NCBI GenBank assembly: GCA_013043995.1
Contig: JABEVL010000206.1
Coordinates: 1 to 12,769 of the forward strand
Source of the DNA: Spirochaetales bacterium
GTDB lineage: Bacteria; Spirochaetota; Spirochaetia; JABEVK01
Direction: 5' to 3'
DNA: 12,769 bases
The notes under the pieces: generated by a model
Told to the model about the DNA's origin: nothing
What the model saw: the letters and a program-made list of their open reading frames with translations, nothing else
The model's database searches: none
Shown here: in pieces, positions 6,944-12,769 of the stretch
Layout: each line of letters opens with the position of its first letter
Position numbering within the stretch: the stretch's first letter is position 1
Position numbers and translations under genes: made by a program

Positions 6944-8349
6944 ACGTCCCTCGGTGAACCGGATGGGGTATTATTGCCGTCAAGGGGCCCTTCTTTCGAT
7001 AGCTCTTCCATAACCCCTGTGATTACATCCAGACTACGTTGCATGATGATCCCCAAGTCTTTTTCGCGGACTGACAGGGGAAGAAACCAGTAGATTGTAT
7101 CTCCTAGCGGGCGCAAAACAAGACCCTTTTCGAGTGACTTACGGTAAACGCGTTGTCCAGCTTTCAAACGTGCATCCCACGATGTGCGGGTGAGGGGTGA
7201 GATCAAATCGACGGCACCGATGTGACCCAAGAAGCGAACGTCTCCCAGACCCGCATGCCCGCACCAAGAGGCGAGTATTTCGTGAAAAAGCTTACGAACG
7301 GGGGCAGCTTTTTCCATCACCTTTTTACGTTCAAAAATATCAAGGCTGGCGAGAGCTGCAGCACAGGCAATGGGATTAGCCGTGTAGCTATGCCCGTGAA
7401 AAAAAGTCCGTACGGGAAAACCTTCAAAGGCGGATGAAATTTGGGGTGTCGTGACGGTCAAAGCCAAGGGCAAGACACCTCCAGAAAGTCCTTTGGCGAG
7501 GCATAAAAAATCAGGAACAGTTCCGGCCTGATCCAGCGCAAAAAACGTTCCCGTCCGGCCAAATCCCGTTGCCACTTCGTCGTATATGACCAAGATATTC
7601 AATTCTTTACAAAGCTTTTCAAGCCTTTTGAGGTATTCTGCAGGATAAGGGAGCATCCCGGCCACGCACTGAATCAGTGGTTCGACGATCACGGCGGCGG
7701 TTCGGTCGGCTTCAGCTCTCAGTCGAGTTTCACTGTCTCGCCACACGTCTTCAGGACAAGGATTTCCTACAGGATTGAGCGTGCAGGATGTCGTAGGGAC
7801 AGGACGTACGGGGGCTTTGAGCCGATAACTCGAGAATTTCAGCTTTTCAAAAGGCGCATGAAAATCATCCAGGCCACTGACACCCACGGCCCCGAGAGTG
7901 TCCCCATGATACGAATTCTCAAAATGGGCAAATTGTGTTTTCTGAGGGTTTCCTGTGTTGGCGTGGTACTGAAAAGCGAGTTTTATTGCGGCCTCAACGG
8001 CCGTCGAGCCATCGTCCGAGTAAAAGAAACGGGAAAGTTCTTGCGGCAACCTCAGATAAAGCCGCCGTGAAAGCTCTGTAGCGAGGGGATGGGTAAAACC
8101 TGAGAAATTCACGTGATCAAGCCGCTTAATCTGCCGGGAAACCGCCCGTACGAGGGCAGGATGGCCATGGCCGTGGACCGATGTCCACCATGAACTGATC
8201 GTATCATAATACCAGTGGCCCTCCGTGTCCCAGAGCTTGATTCCCCGAGCCTTGACGATAACAGGCGGAGGAAAAGCAGAACTCCGCTGGGTGAAGGGGT
8301 GCCAGAGTAACTGATGATCGATCTTTTGTACTTCAATACGCTTTTGCAT
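6940..8349 (-). CDS. bioA: Adenosylmethionine-8-amino-7-oxononanoate aminotransferase BioA
   Basis: BioA is a class III PLP aminotransferase that converts 8-amino-7-oxononanoate to 7,8-diaminopelargonate; the usual amino donor is SAM. It is 469 aa, about 40 longer than E. coli BioA. LWHPFTQ (15-21) and the substrate-pocket block ISSWWTSVHGHGHP (51-64) are diagnostic. SDDGSTAVEAAIKLA (111-125), NSYHGDTLGAVGVSG (145-159), IYDEVATGFGRTG (255-267, PLP Asp257) and LAKGLSGG with PLP-Lys286 follow. The extra length is partly a polar tail after about residue 447, unlikely to be catalytic. The ATG at 8349 has AAAGGG eight bases upstream. It is the first gene of the bioAFGCD operon, read from the leftward promoter in the 8350-8450 gap. 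Confidence 0.95.
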   Translation of the reverse strand: MQKRIEVQKIDHQLLWHPFTQRSSAFPPPVIVKARGIKLWDTEGHWYYDTISSWWTSVHGHGHPALVRAVSRQIKRLDHVNFSGFTHPLATELSRRLYLRLPQELSRFFYSDDGSTAVEAAIKLAFQYHANTGNPQKTQFAHFENSYHGDTLGAVGVSGLDDFHAPFEKLKFSSYRLKAPVRPVPTTSCTLNPVGNPCPEDVWRDSETRLRAEADRTAAVIVEPLIQCVAGMLPYPAEYLKRLEKLCKELNILVIYDEVATGFGRTGTFFALDQAGTVPDFLCLAKGLSGGVLPLALTVTTPQISSAFEGFPVRTFFHGHSYTANPIACAAALASLDIFERKKVMEKAAPVRKLFHEILASWCGHAGLGDVRFLGHIGAVDLISPLTRTSWDARLKAGQRVYRKSLEKGLVLRPLGDTIYWFLPLSVREKDLGIIMQRSLDVITGVMEELSKEGPLDGNNTPSGSPRDV

Positions 8350-8373
8350 TCATATCACCCTTTGGAAAGGACC

Positions 8374-8401
8374 TTGAAAAATGAATAAGTAACGGGATAA
8401 T
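8374..8401 (+). promoter_or_regulatory. Rightward promoter of bioB
   Basis: TTGAAA (8374-8379) and GATAAT (8396-8401) are separated by 16 bases, each one mismatch from consensus. The predicted start near 8408 gives a leader of about 43 bases and falls inside the palindrome at 8405-8415. Its -10 overlaps that of the bioA promoter on the opposite strand. Confidence 0.6.
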
Positions 8402-8419
8402 ACGGTTATGATAACGGGA
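8390..8419. promoter_or_regulatory. Candidate bio operator: palindrome plus direct repeat
   Basis: GTTATGATAAC (8405-8415) is a perfect palindrome about one central base. TAACGGGA occurs twice, at 8390-8397 and 8412-8419, 22 bases apart (about two helical turns). Both elements cover the shared -10 and the predicted start sites, where a bound repressor would shut both promoters. The core resembles, but does not match, the alphaproteobacterial BioR box (TTAT-two bases-ATAA; here only one central base). It lacks the long arms of the BirA operator. The binding protein is unknown and not encoded here. Confidence 0.45.
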
Positions 8420-8425
8420 CGTCAA
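8397..8425 (-). promoter_or_regulatory. Leftward promoter of the bioAFGCD operon
   Basis: TTGACG (8425-8420) and TATTAT (8402-8397) are spaced by exactly 17 bases, each one mismatch from the sigma70 consensus. The expected start near 8390 gives a leader of about 40 bases before bioA. The -10 shares bases with the bioB promoter on the other strand, so both promoters cannot be occupied at once. Confidence 0.7.
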
Positions 8426-8439
8426 TTCCCGCAAAAACT

Positions 8440-8445
8440 AAGGAG
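8440..8445 (+). promoter_or_regulatory. Ribosome binding site of bioB
   Basis: AAGGAG five bases before the ATG at 8451, the strongest ribosome site among the ATG-started genes here. It supports this start. Confidence 0.8.
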
Positions 8446-8450
8446 ACCCT

Positions 8451-9443
8451 ATGTGGAAAGAACTCGCCCAGCGGATTCTTGACGGTTACCAACTTACCCG
8501 TGACGAGGGGCTGGAGCTCCTGGACAGCCCAGACAGCGAAAACCTGCAAATTCTGGACGCTGCATGGACCGTTCGCCGTCACTATTTTAAGAATGAAGTC
8601 AAGGCCAACGTTCTTTCAAACGCCAAACGTGGTCTGTGCTCGGAAGATTGCCACTACTGTGGTCAATCGCAGCACGCTCAGGACACCTCGCTCAAATTTG
8701 GTTTTATCAGCAAGGAAGAAATGGTTGAACAGGCGCGTCAGGCCAAAAAGACAGGAGGGCGGAGGTTTTGCGTGACCATGGCCGTCCGCTCTGCCAGCTG
8801 GAGTGCTGTCGAAACCTTGGCGGAAGCCACGAAAGAAATCAAACAGGAACTGGGCATCGAAGTTTGCGCCTGCATGGGGCTCATGACGGGTGAAACAGGC
8901 AAAGCCAAACTCAAGTTTTTGAAGGACTCGGGGGTCGATGCCTACAACCACAATCTCAACACCCACGAAGACCTCTACGAGCAAATCTGCACCACGCACA
9001 CCTACCAAGACCGTTTGGAAACCCTGAGAAACGCCCAAGAAGCAGGTTTTTCTACCTGTTCGGGCCTCATCATCGGACTCGGCGAAACTAAAGAGCAAAT
9101 CGTCGACCTGGCGTTGACCTTCCGTCACGAGGGAGTCGAGAGCATCCCTGTGAATTTTTTGATACCTGTCGAGGGCACGCCCATGGCAGAGCGGCCAACT
9201 TTACAAAACCTCACGCCGTGGAAGGCCCTCCGTTACCTTTGTTTATTTCGATTGACGAACCCGAGTGCCGAGTTGCGGGCAAGCGCAGGCCGTGAAATCC
9301 ACCTGCGTAGCCTCCAGAATCTCGCCTTGCTTCCTGCAAACAGTTTGTTTCTGGACGGCTACCTCACTCAGGATGGGCAAGGTGCTGAAAAAGACCTAGC
9401 GATGATCGCCGACCTGGGCATGGTTGCCGTCGCGGGCCATTAA
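8451..9443 (+). CDS. bioB: Biotin synthase BioB
   Basis: BioB is a radical-SAM enzyme that inserts sulfur into dethiobiotin to give biotin, using a [4Fe-4S] cluster for SAM cleavage and a [2Fe-2S] cluster as sulfur donor. It is 330 aa, within the family range. The CxxxCxxC motif CSEDCHYC gives Cys63, Cys67 and Cys70. Expected [2Fe-2S] ligands are Cys107 (RRFCVTM), Cys139 (EVCACMG), Cys203 (STCSGLIIG) and Arg276 (ELRASAGRE); all are present, and Cys141 is an extra cysteine near the second. YNHNLNTHEDLYEQI (165-179) and GLGET (209-213) are also typical. It is transcribed alone, divergently from the other bio genes, from the shared control region. No T-tract terminator is visible on this strand before the convergent RNB gene. 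Confidence 0.96.
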   Translation: MWKELAQRILDGYQLTRDEGLELLDSPDSENLQILDAAWTVRRHYFKNEVKANVLSNAKRGLCSEDCHYCGQSQHAQDTSLKFGFISKEEMVEQARQAKKTGGRRFCVTMAVRSASWSAVETLAEATKEIKQELGIEVCACMGLMTGETGKAKLKFLKDSGVDAYNHNLNTHEDLYEQICTTHTYQDRLETLRNAQEAGFSTCSGLIIGLGETKEQIVDLALTFRHEGVESIPVNFLIPVEGTPMAERPTLQNLTPWKALRYLCLFRLTNPSAELRASAGREIHLRSLQNLALLPANSLFLDGYLTQDGQGAEKDLAMIADLGMVAVAGH

Positions 9444-9458
9444 CTGGCATTTTACCCA

Positions 9459-9483
9459 AAGAAAAACCCGTAAGTTTCTACGG
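9459..9483 (-). terminator. Possible intrinsic terminator of the RNB gene
   Basis: On the minus strand a 5-bp stem CCGTA/TACGG with a 6-base loop (9483-9468) spans the stop codon of the RNB gene. It is followed by GTTTTTCTTT. The stem is short, so this is only a moderate candidate. Read on the plus strand there is no T tract, so it would not stop bioB transcripts efficiently. Confidence 0.4.
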
Positions 9484-11508
9484 CGCTCCGACTTCCTGAA
9501 ATGTCAACAAATCCTTTCGGGGGTCGGCGGCGCTCACTTTTAAACGAAAAGACGTCCCGAGCGGACGGGTCTGAGAAAGCTTGACCAGGGTTCTCATCCC
9601 AATTTCCACAAGAAGAACCTGAGCCTGCCGATCATCCTCACGAAACCACCCCACCACGATAGCCTCCCAGACTTTTCCCTTTTGCCGCCGGAGGTACTCG
9701 ATCATCCAGTACCTGTGGGCCTGCCGTTCTAACTTTGCGGCTTGTCCCGAAAGAGCGTCAAGCTCACCCGCTAGGGCTTCCAAATCCTCTTGTGAAAAAA
9801 CGGGATCCAGTCCAGCCAAAAGGCTGTGGATCTGACGGTGGACGCAAAGGTCGGAATAACGCCGGATCGGCGACGTGGCCTGAACGTAAAGCTTTAATCC
9901 TAAGCCGGCGTGGGGCGCGGGAACAGGAGTTGAAACAGACCTGCTCATCAACAGAATTTTAGCAAATTCACGTACCGGACCGGCAGGGAGGGGCTCAAGG
10001 TCCACAGGTGACTCAGCCACGGACTGTGTGCGAAATAACGTGGGGCAACCTCGTTGTTCGAAAAATCTAGCGGCAATTTCTCCGGCAAGAACCATAAATT
10101 CAGCCACTAATTCACGGGATTTGAGGGTTGGAAGGATCTGCAGCTCAACTTGATCTTTTTCAAGGTCAACATGCACGTCTGTTTCTGGAAGTTCAATCGA
10201 AACGGCACCCTGAGCCGTTCTCCACTCAAGGCGCTTCTGCGCTGCAACACCTAACTCTTGAATCAAATGCACAGCTTCCGAGTTTACACCGCCGGGGGAG
10301 CTTTCAGACAGGCAGGCCTCTGCCTGTTCATACGAGATCCGTTCCGACGAACGAACAAGGCTGCGGACGATATTGAACGACTCTAAAGATCCGTCAGAGT
10401 TTAATCGGCATGAGAATGACAAGGCCAAGGTCTTGCACCCAGGCCTGAGACTCAACGGACCCTCGGCAAGAACCTGAGGAAACATCGTCAAGCGCTTTTC
10501 AGGAAGGTAGAGAGTCACGCCCCTGCGACGTGCCTCTTGGTCAACTGTAGAACCTAGTGGAACCCAGGCAGCGGGGTCGGCGATATGAATCCAAAAGACT
10601 TTTTGTCCGTCGGGGAGGATCTCAAGACTTAAACCATCGTCAATTTCTGACGTAGATTCATCGTCAATCGTTATCATTAGGTGGTGGGTCAAATCGACCC
10701 TGCCATCAAGCGCCAAACGAGCCTGAGAAAAACGTTCAGCTTCTTCTAGAACCTCAGAAGGAAACTCGGTGTTGCGGTCAGACCGCGCCAGGTCAAGATT
10801 TTCATGCTCATGAAAAAGTCCCAATTCGACCAAAAGCTTGAACGCGGAGTCGCGAGTTTTAGAACGTTCCAGTAGCCCCAGGATCTCCAAGGCAGTATTT
10901 TTTCCAGGGGCTTCGTCCTCCCAAAGGACGTAGAGCCGGAGCGCTTCCAATTTTTTCAGGACTTCTGAGGATAAAGAAAGCGAGGGTTCGGCAATTCGAC
11001 CCCTCAGAATTTCGGCAAGCTCCTGCTGCTCTTTGGCTCGGGCTGAAGAAGCGTTTAGCTGTTTTTCAGCAGCCTGGACCTGTTCAGGGGTTTTTATTTC
11101 CCAATTGTTTCCCTTCGCTTTAAAGTAGACCTTGTCGGCCCTCAAAGTTCGAAACAAGGCATACGCACCTGGTCCATCAAGACCGTCCCAAATCCAGCTT
11201 GCCAAATCTTCGAGCGAGACAAGCCGTTCATCCGCTGAAACCAAAAGCTCCCAAACTTGACGAAGGTCTAGGATTTTGGCCTTTTCTTCTGCCTGGGTGA
11301 TCCATAAGGGCAAGTTTTCAGGGGTAGAAGACTTACCTTCTTTCAAAGTAAAATTTTCAGACGAAAATTGAAGATCACGGATGGGAACAACGAGAGAGTT
11401 TCCCATACTATCGACAACACGCAGACTCTGCTTGCCTTCGGGAGAATCTTCCACTGCCAGACGAGGCTGACCCTTAACGAAAAACTCTACAACGGAGCCC
11501 TTCCCCAT
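9478..11508 (-). CDS. RNB (RNase II/R) family 3'-5' exoribonuclease
   Basis: This is a cytosolic exoribonuclease of the RNase II superfamily, degrading RNA from the 3' end. It is 676 aa. The N-terminal ~170 residues resemble the winged-helix-containing N terminus of cyanobacterial-type RNB proteins rather than a clear tandem cold-shock pair. The RNB domain spans about 270-560: TIDDESTSEIDDGLS (280-294) holds the acidic centre, HIADPAAWV (308-316) follows, and PHAGLGLKLY (532-541) leads to ATSPIRRYSDLCVHRQ (544-559). A short S1-like segment ends the protein. At the position of E. coli RNase II Asp207 it has Glu288, while Asp282, Asp290 and Asp291 are conserved. The ATG at 11508 lies eight bases after the rex stop, behind a T7C stretch and with no Shine-Dalgarno site. 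I cannot say whether it acts as RNase II or RNase R. Confidence 0.88.
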   Translation of the reverse strand: MGKGSVVEFFVKGQPRLAVEDSPEGKQSLRVVDSMGNSLVVPIRDLQFSSENFTLKEGKSSTPENLPLWITQAEEKAKILDLRQVWELLVSADERLVSLEDLASWIWDGLDGPGAYALFRTLRADKVYFKAKGNNWEIKTPEQVQAAEKQLNASSARAKEQQELAEILRGRIAEPSLSLSSEVLKKLEALRLYVLWEDEAPGKNTALEILGLLERSKTRDSAFKLLVELGLFHEHENLDLARSDRNTEFPSEVLEEAERFSQARLALDGRVDLTHHLMITIDDESTSEIDDGLSLEILPDGQKVFWIHIADPAAWVPLGSTVDQEARRRGVTLYLPEKRLTMFPQVLAEGPLSLRPGCKTLALSFSCRLNSDGSLESFNIVRSLVRSSERISYEQAEACLSESSPGGVNSEAVHLIQELGVAAQKRLEWRTAQGAVSIELPETDVHVDLEKDQVELQILPTLKSRELVAEFMVLAGEIAARFFEQRGCPTLFRTQSVAESPVDLEPLPAGPVREFAKILLMSRSVSTPVPAPHAGLGLKLYVQATSPIRRYSDLCVHRQIHSLLAGLDPVFSQEDLEALAGELDALSGQAAKLERQAHRYWMIEYLRRQKGKVWEAIVVGWFREDDRQAQVLLVEIGMRTLVKLSQTRPLGTSFRLKVSAADPRKDLLTFQEVGAP

Positions 11509-11509
11509 G

Positions 11510-11547
11510 AAAAAAACTAGGCCCGAACCGAAAGCACGGCATAGCCT
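11510..11547 (-). terminator. Terminator-like hairpin with U7 tract between rex and the RNB gene
   Basis: On the minus strand the end of rex can fold: outer stem AGGCT (11547-11543) with GGCCT (11523-11519), including one G-U pair. An internal loop separates it from an inner stem CCG (11539-11537) with CGG (11530-11528) and a 6-base loop. AG and seven T (11516-11510) follow directly, and the RNB start codon is one base further. The stem is imperfect, so strength is uncertain; it could partly terminate or attenuate read-through into the RNB gene. Confidence 0.35.
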
Positions 11548-12161
11548 GAGGAAAGATCCTCTTTCTGAATCAAAACGTCGGAACGGCCGTCGGGCACCTT
11601 AAGTTTGAGGCTCGTGAAGTTCCAGATCGACTTCACACCATCGTTGATCAGCCGATTGCAAATATCCTGGGCGACATGGGGGGGAACTGTCAAAATGGCC
11701 ATGGTTACGGCATTTTTTTGAACGAAGGCTTCGAGTTCATCGATGCTGTAAACGGCGATACCATGAAAAGTATTGCCAATTTTGTTGGTGTCAGTATCAA
11801 AGGCGGCCATGATGTTCAAACCGTTTTTTCGAAACTCAGTATGACCAAGTAGGGCCGTTCCCAGGTGACCGGCACCGACAAGAACGGCGTTGTGGGTACA
11901 ATCCCATCTAAGGAAGTTCTCGAGAGCAGCGATCAAATCCTTGACAATGTAGCCGACTCGAGGTTTTCCGATGATCCCCGTAACGGCCAGATCTTTGCGA
12001 ACTTGAATGGGCTCAAGTTCCAGCTCGTCGGCAATCATCGTTCCCGATATCACAACAAAACCATCAAGTTCAGCTTGTCTGACAATCTGAAGGTAGGCGG
12101 GTAGACGCCGGATCGTTGGAGTACTAGCAGCTCTTCGATCGATCGTTCGAAACTTTTTCAT
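11517..12161 (-). CDS. rex: Redox-sensing transcriptional repressor Rex
   Basis: Rex is a homodimeric repressor that reads the NADH/NAD+ ratio: it binds operators near fermentation and respiration genes and lets go when NADH is high. It is 214 aa, a normal length. The N-terminal winged helix includes TPTIRRLPAYLQIV (14-27) and the DNA-contact block IQVRKDLAVTGIIGKPRVGY (52-71). The Rossmann domain has VLVGAGHLGTALL (93-105) and an acidic strand end at AFDTD (120-124). The C-terminal helix region with IWNFTSLKLKVP (179-190) matches the family. I chose ATG 12161, six bases after AAGGA. The frame stays open to a TTG at 12200, but that has no ribosome site. It follows coaBC by 53 bases. I see no good TTGTGA-type Rex operator in its upstream gap, so autoregulation is not supported. 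Confidence 0.94.
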   Translation of the reverse strand: MKKFRTIDRRAASTPTIRRLPAYLQIVRQAELDGFVVISGTMIADELELEPIQVRKDLAVTGIIGKPRVGYIVKDLIAALENFLRWDCTHNAVLVGAGHLGTALLGHTEFRKNGLNIMAAFDTDTNKIGNTFHGIAVYSIDELEAFVQKNAVTMAILTVPPHVAQDICNRLINDGVKSIWNFTSLKLKVPDGRSDVLIQKEDLSSGYAVLSVRA

Positions 12162-12167
12162 GACCCT

Positions 12168-12172
12168 TCCTT
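12168..12172 (-). promoter_or_regulatory. Ribosome binding site of rex
   Basis: AAGGA six bases before ATG 12161. It decides for this start and against the upstream in-frame TTG at 12200. Confidence 0.7.
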
Positions 12173-12214
12173 GGGGTTCTAGGATAGACCAGTTATTCAA
12201 GTTGGTTTTATAGA

Positions 12215-12769
12215 TTAAAGCCTTTCACGAATAATGTCTAGAAGTTTTTCGGCTAACAGTTCCTTGGATTCCAACGCCAATTCTGCCACCTTTCCCTGGG
12301 GTCCCCAGACGAGAAAAGCATTTGTCGGGCTCCCAAAACCCACACCGGGACGTGCCGTATCGTTGGCAGCTATAAGGTCGGCACGAGCTTGTACCAGGCG
12401 CGCCTCAGCATTGATTGCCATCTGTGCATCGTCAAGGCCAACCTGGGCGCGAAAGGCGCATAAGAACGTCTTGGGCGACCAACTTTTGACCTCATCGATG
12501 ATTTTCGGGGTTGGAACGAGTTCAAGGAGCCACTTTCCCTGATCCGTAGGAACCTTGACGGCAGAAGGATGGGCAGGTGTCCAATCACCAACGGCAGCTA
12601 CACCTAAAAAAACATCAGGCTTGAGCTCGCGCGTTAACTCTCGACACGTCGTGTACATCCTTTCGGCTGTTTCTGCATAATAAAGTTCGACTCCGGAGGG
12701 GGCATCCACGGTGAGCTTACCTGCCACAAGAAGAACTTTAGCCCCACGTTCCAGAGCAGACCGGGCCAA
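12215..12769 (-). CDS. coaBC: CoaBC (Dfp), C-terminal phosphopantothenoylcysteine synthetase part; 5' end outside window
   Basis: This is the CoaB half of the bifunctional coenzyme A enzyme, which ligates cysteine to 4'-phosphopantothenate. The frame is open through the window edge, so the first visible codon is internal. Visible family features, in order, are the strand RGAKVLLVAGKLTVDAPSGV, then AERM, VFLGVAAVGDWTP (usually AAVADYxP), and the Lys of AVKVP. ELVPTPKIID (the NPDIL block), FRAQVG (usually FAAET), ARADLIAANDT (usually KLDLIVAND) and SKELLAEKLLDII at the C terminus follow. AVGDW and FRAQ depart slightly from the common sequence but the fold pattern is intact. The CoaC decarboxylase half, if present, lies upstream outside the window; a stand-alone CoaB cannot be excluded. 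It probably heads a transcript continuing into rex. Confidence 0.85.
   Translation of the reverse strand: MARSALERGAKVLLVAGKLTVDAPSGVELYYAETAERMYTTCRELTRELKPDVFLGVAAVGDWTPAHPSAVKVPTDQGKWLLELVPTPKIIDEVKSWSPKTFLCAFRAQVGLDDAQMAINAEARLVQARADLIAANDTARPGVGFGSPTNAFLVWGPQGKVAELALESKELLAEKLLDIIRERL

Noticed and set aside
8374..8425. Classical BirA operator between bioA and bioB
   Set aside because: No pair of long GTAAACC/GGTTTAC- or GTTAAC-type arms at 14-16 base spacing; the nearest TAAC/GTTA pair is 11 bases apart and only 4 bases long.
8616..9128. 170-codon open frame on the minus strand inside bioB
   Set aside because: It lies wholly antisense to an intact, highly conserved bioB, its protein has no recognisable motif, and it has no ribosome site of note.
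12162..12200. Longer rex start at TTG 12200
   Set aside because: The added 13 residues are not part of the Rex family pattern, and ATG 12161 has AAGGA at six bases.
12162..12240. Rex autoregulatory operator upstream of rex
   Set aside because: TTCGTGAAAG at the end of coaBC resembles half of a TTGTGAA site, but there is no matching inverted half.
1..12769. Mobile element, CRISPR array or toxin-antitoxin module
   Set aside because: No transposase or integrase motif, no regularly spaced repeats, no paired small genes; every gap is under about 105 bases and accounted for.

Overview
The window is dense, ordinary-looking bacterial chromosome. Coding sequence is nearly continuous, base composition is close to balanced by eye, and I see no insertion sequence, phage gene, tRNA, rRNA or CRISPR array. 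Shine-Dalgarno sites are clear and GTG/TTG starts are frequent. The gene mix (BioC-BioG biotin route, Rex, a YkpA/YbiT-type ABC-F protein, a cyanobacterial-style RNB exoribonuclease) suggests a Gram-negative heterotroph outside the classic enterobacteria. A spirochaete or Bdellovibrionota-like lineage would fit, but I cannot fix the phylum and hold this at low confidence.

Layout: (1) 1-462 (+) is the 3' end of an unrecognised Trp/Leu-rich protein. (2) 476-1927 (-) is a ModF-type double ABC ATPase. (3) 1966-3603 (+) is an ABC-F translation-factor-type ATPase, diverging from modF over a 38-bp gap. (4) 3626-8349 (-) is the biotin operon, transcribed bioA-bioF-bioG-bioC-bioD. It is packed with 4-base stop/start overlaps at the first three junctions and a 2-base gap before bioD. 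(5) 8350-8450 is a divergent control region. (6) 8451-9443 (+) is bioB. (7) 9478-12769 (-) reads 3'-coaBC, rex, then an RNB-family exoribonuclease.

The biotin genes form a complete de novo set. BioC methylates a malonyl thioester so that fatty-acid synthesis can extend it, and BioG removes the methyl group at the pimeloyl stage. BioF, BioA, BioD and BioB then build the two rings. Pathway control appears to sit in the 101-bp bioA/bioB gap. There, two good sigma70-type promoters point in opposite directions, share the same -10 bases, and lie over an 11-bp palindrome and a direct repeat. No biotin regulator gene (birA, bioR, bioQ) is in the window.

I did not find a previously undescribed system. 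The points most worth a second look are the shared-minus-10 bio promoter/operator, an A10G4 tract near the start of bioG, the degenerate second P-loop of the ABC-F protein, unusual active-site residues in BioC and the RNB nuclease, and a terminator-like hairpin with a U7 tract between rex and the RNB gene. Several start codons were moved from the longest reading frame on ribosome-binding-site and overlap evidence (bioG, bioD, rex).
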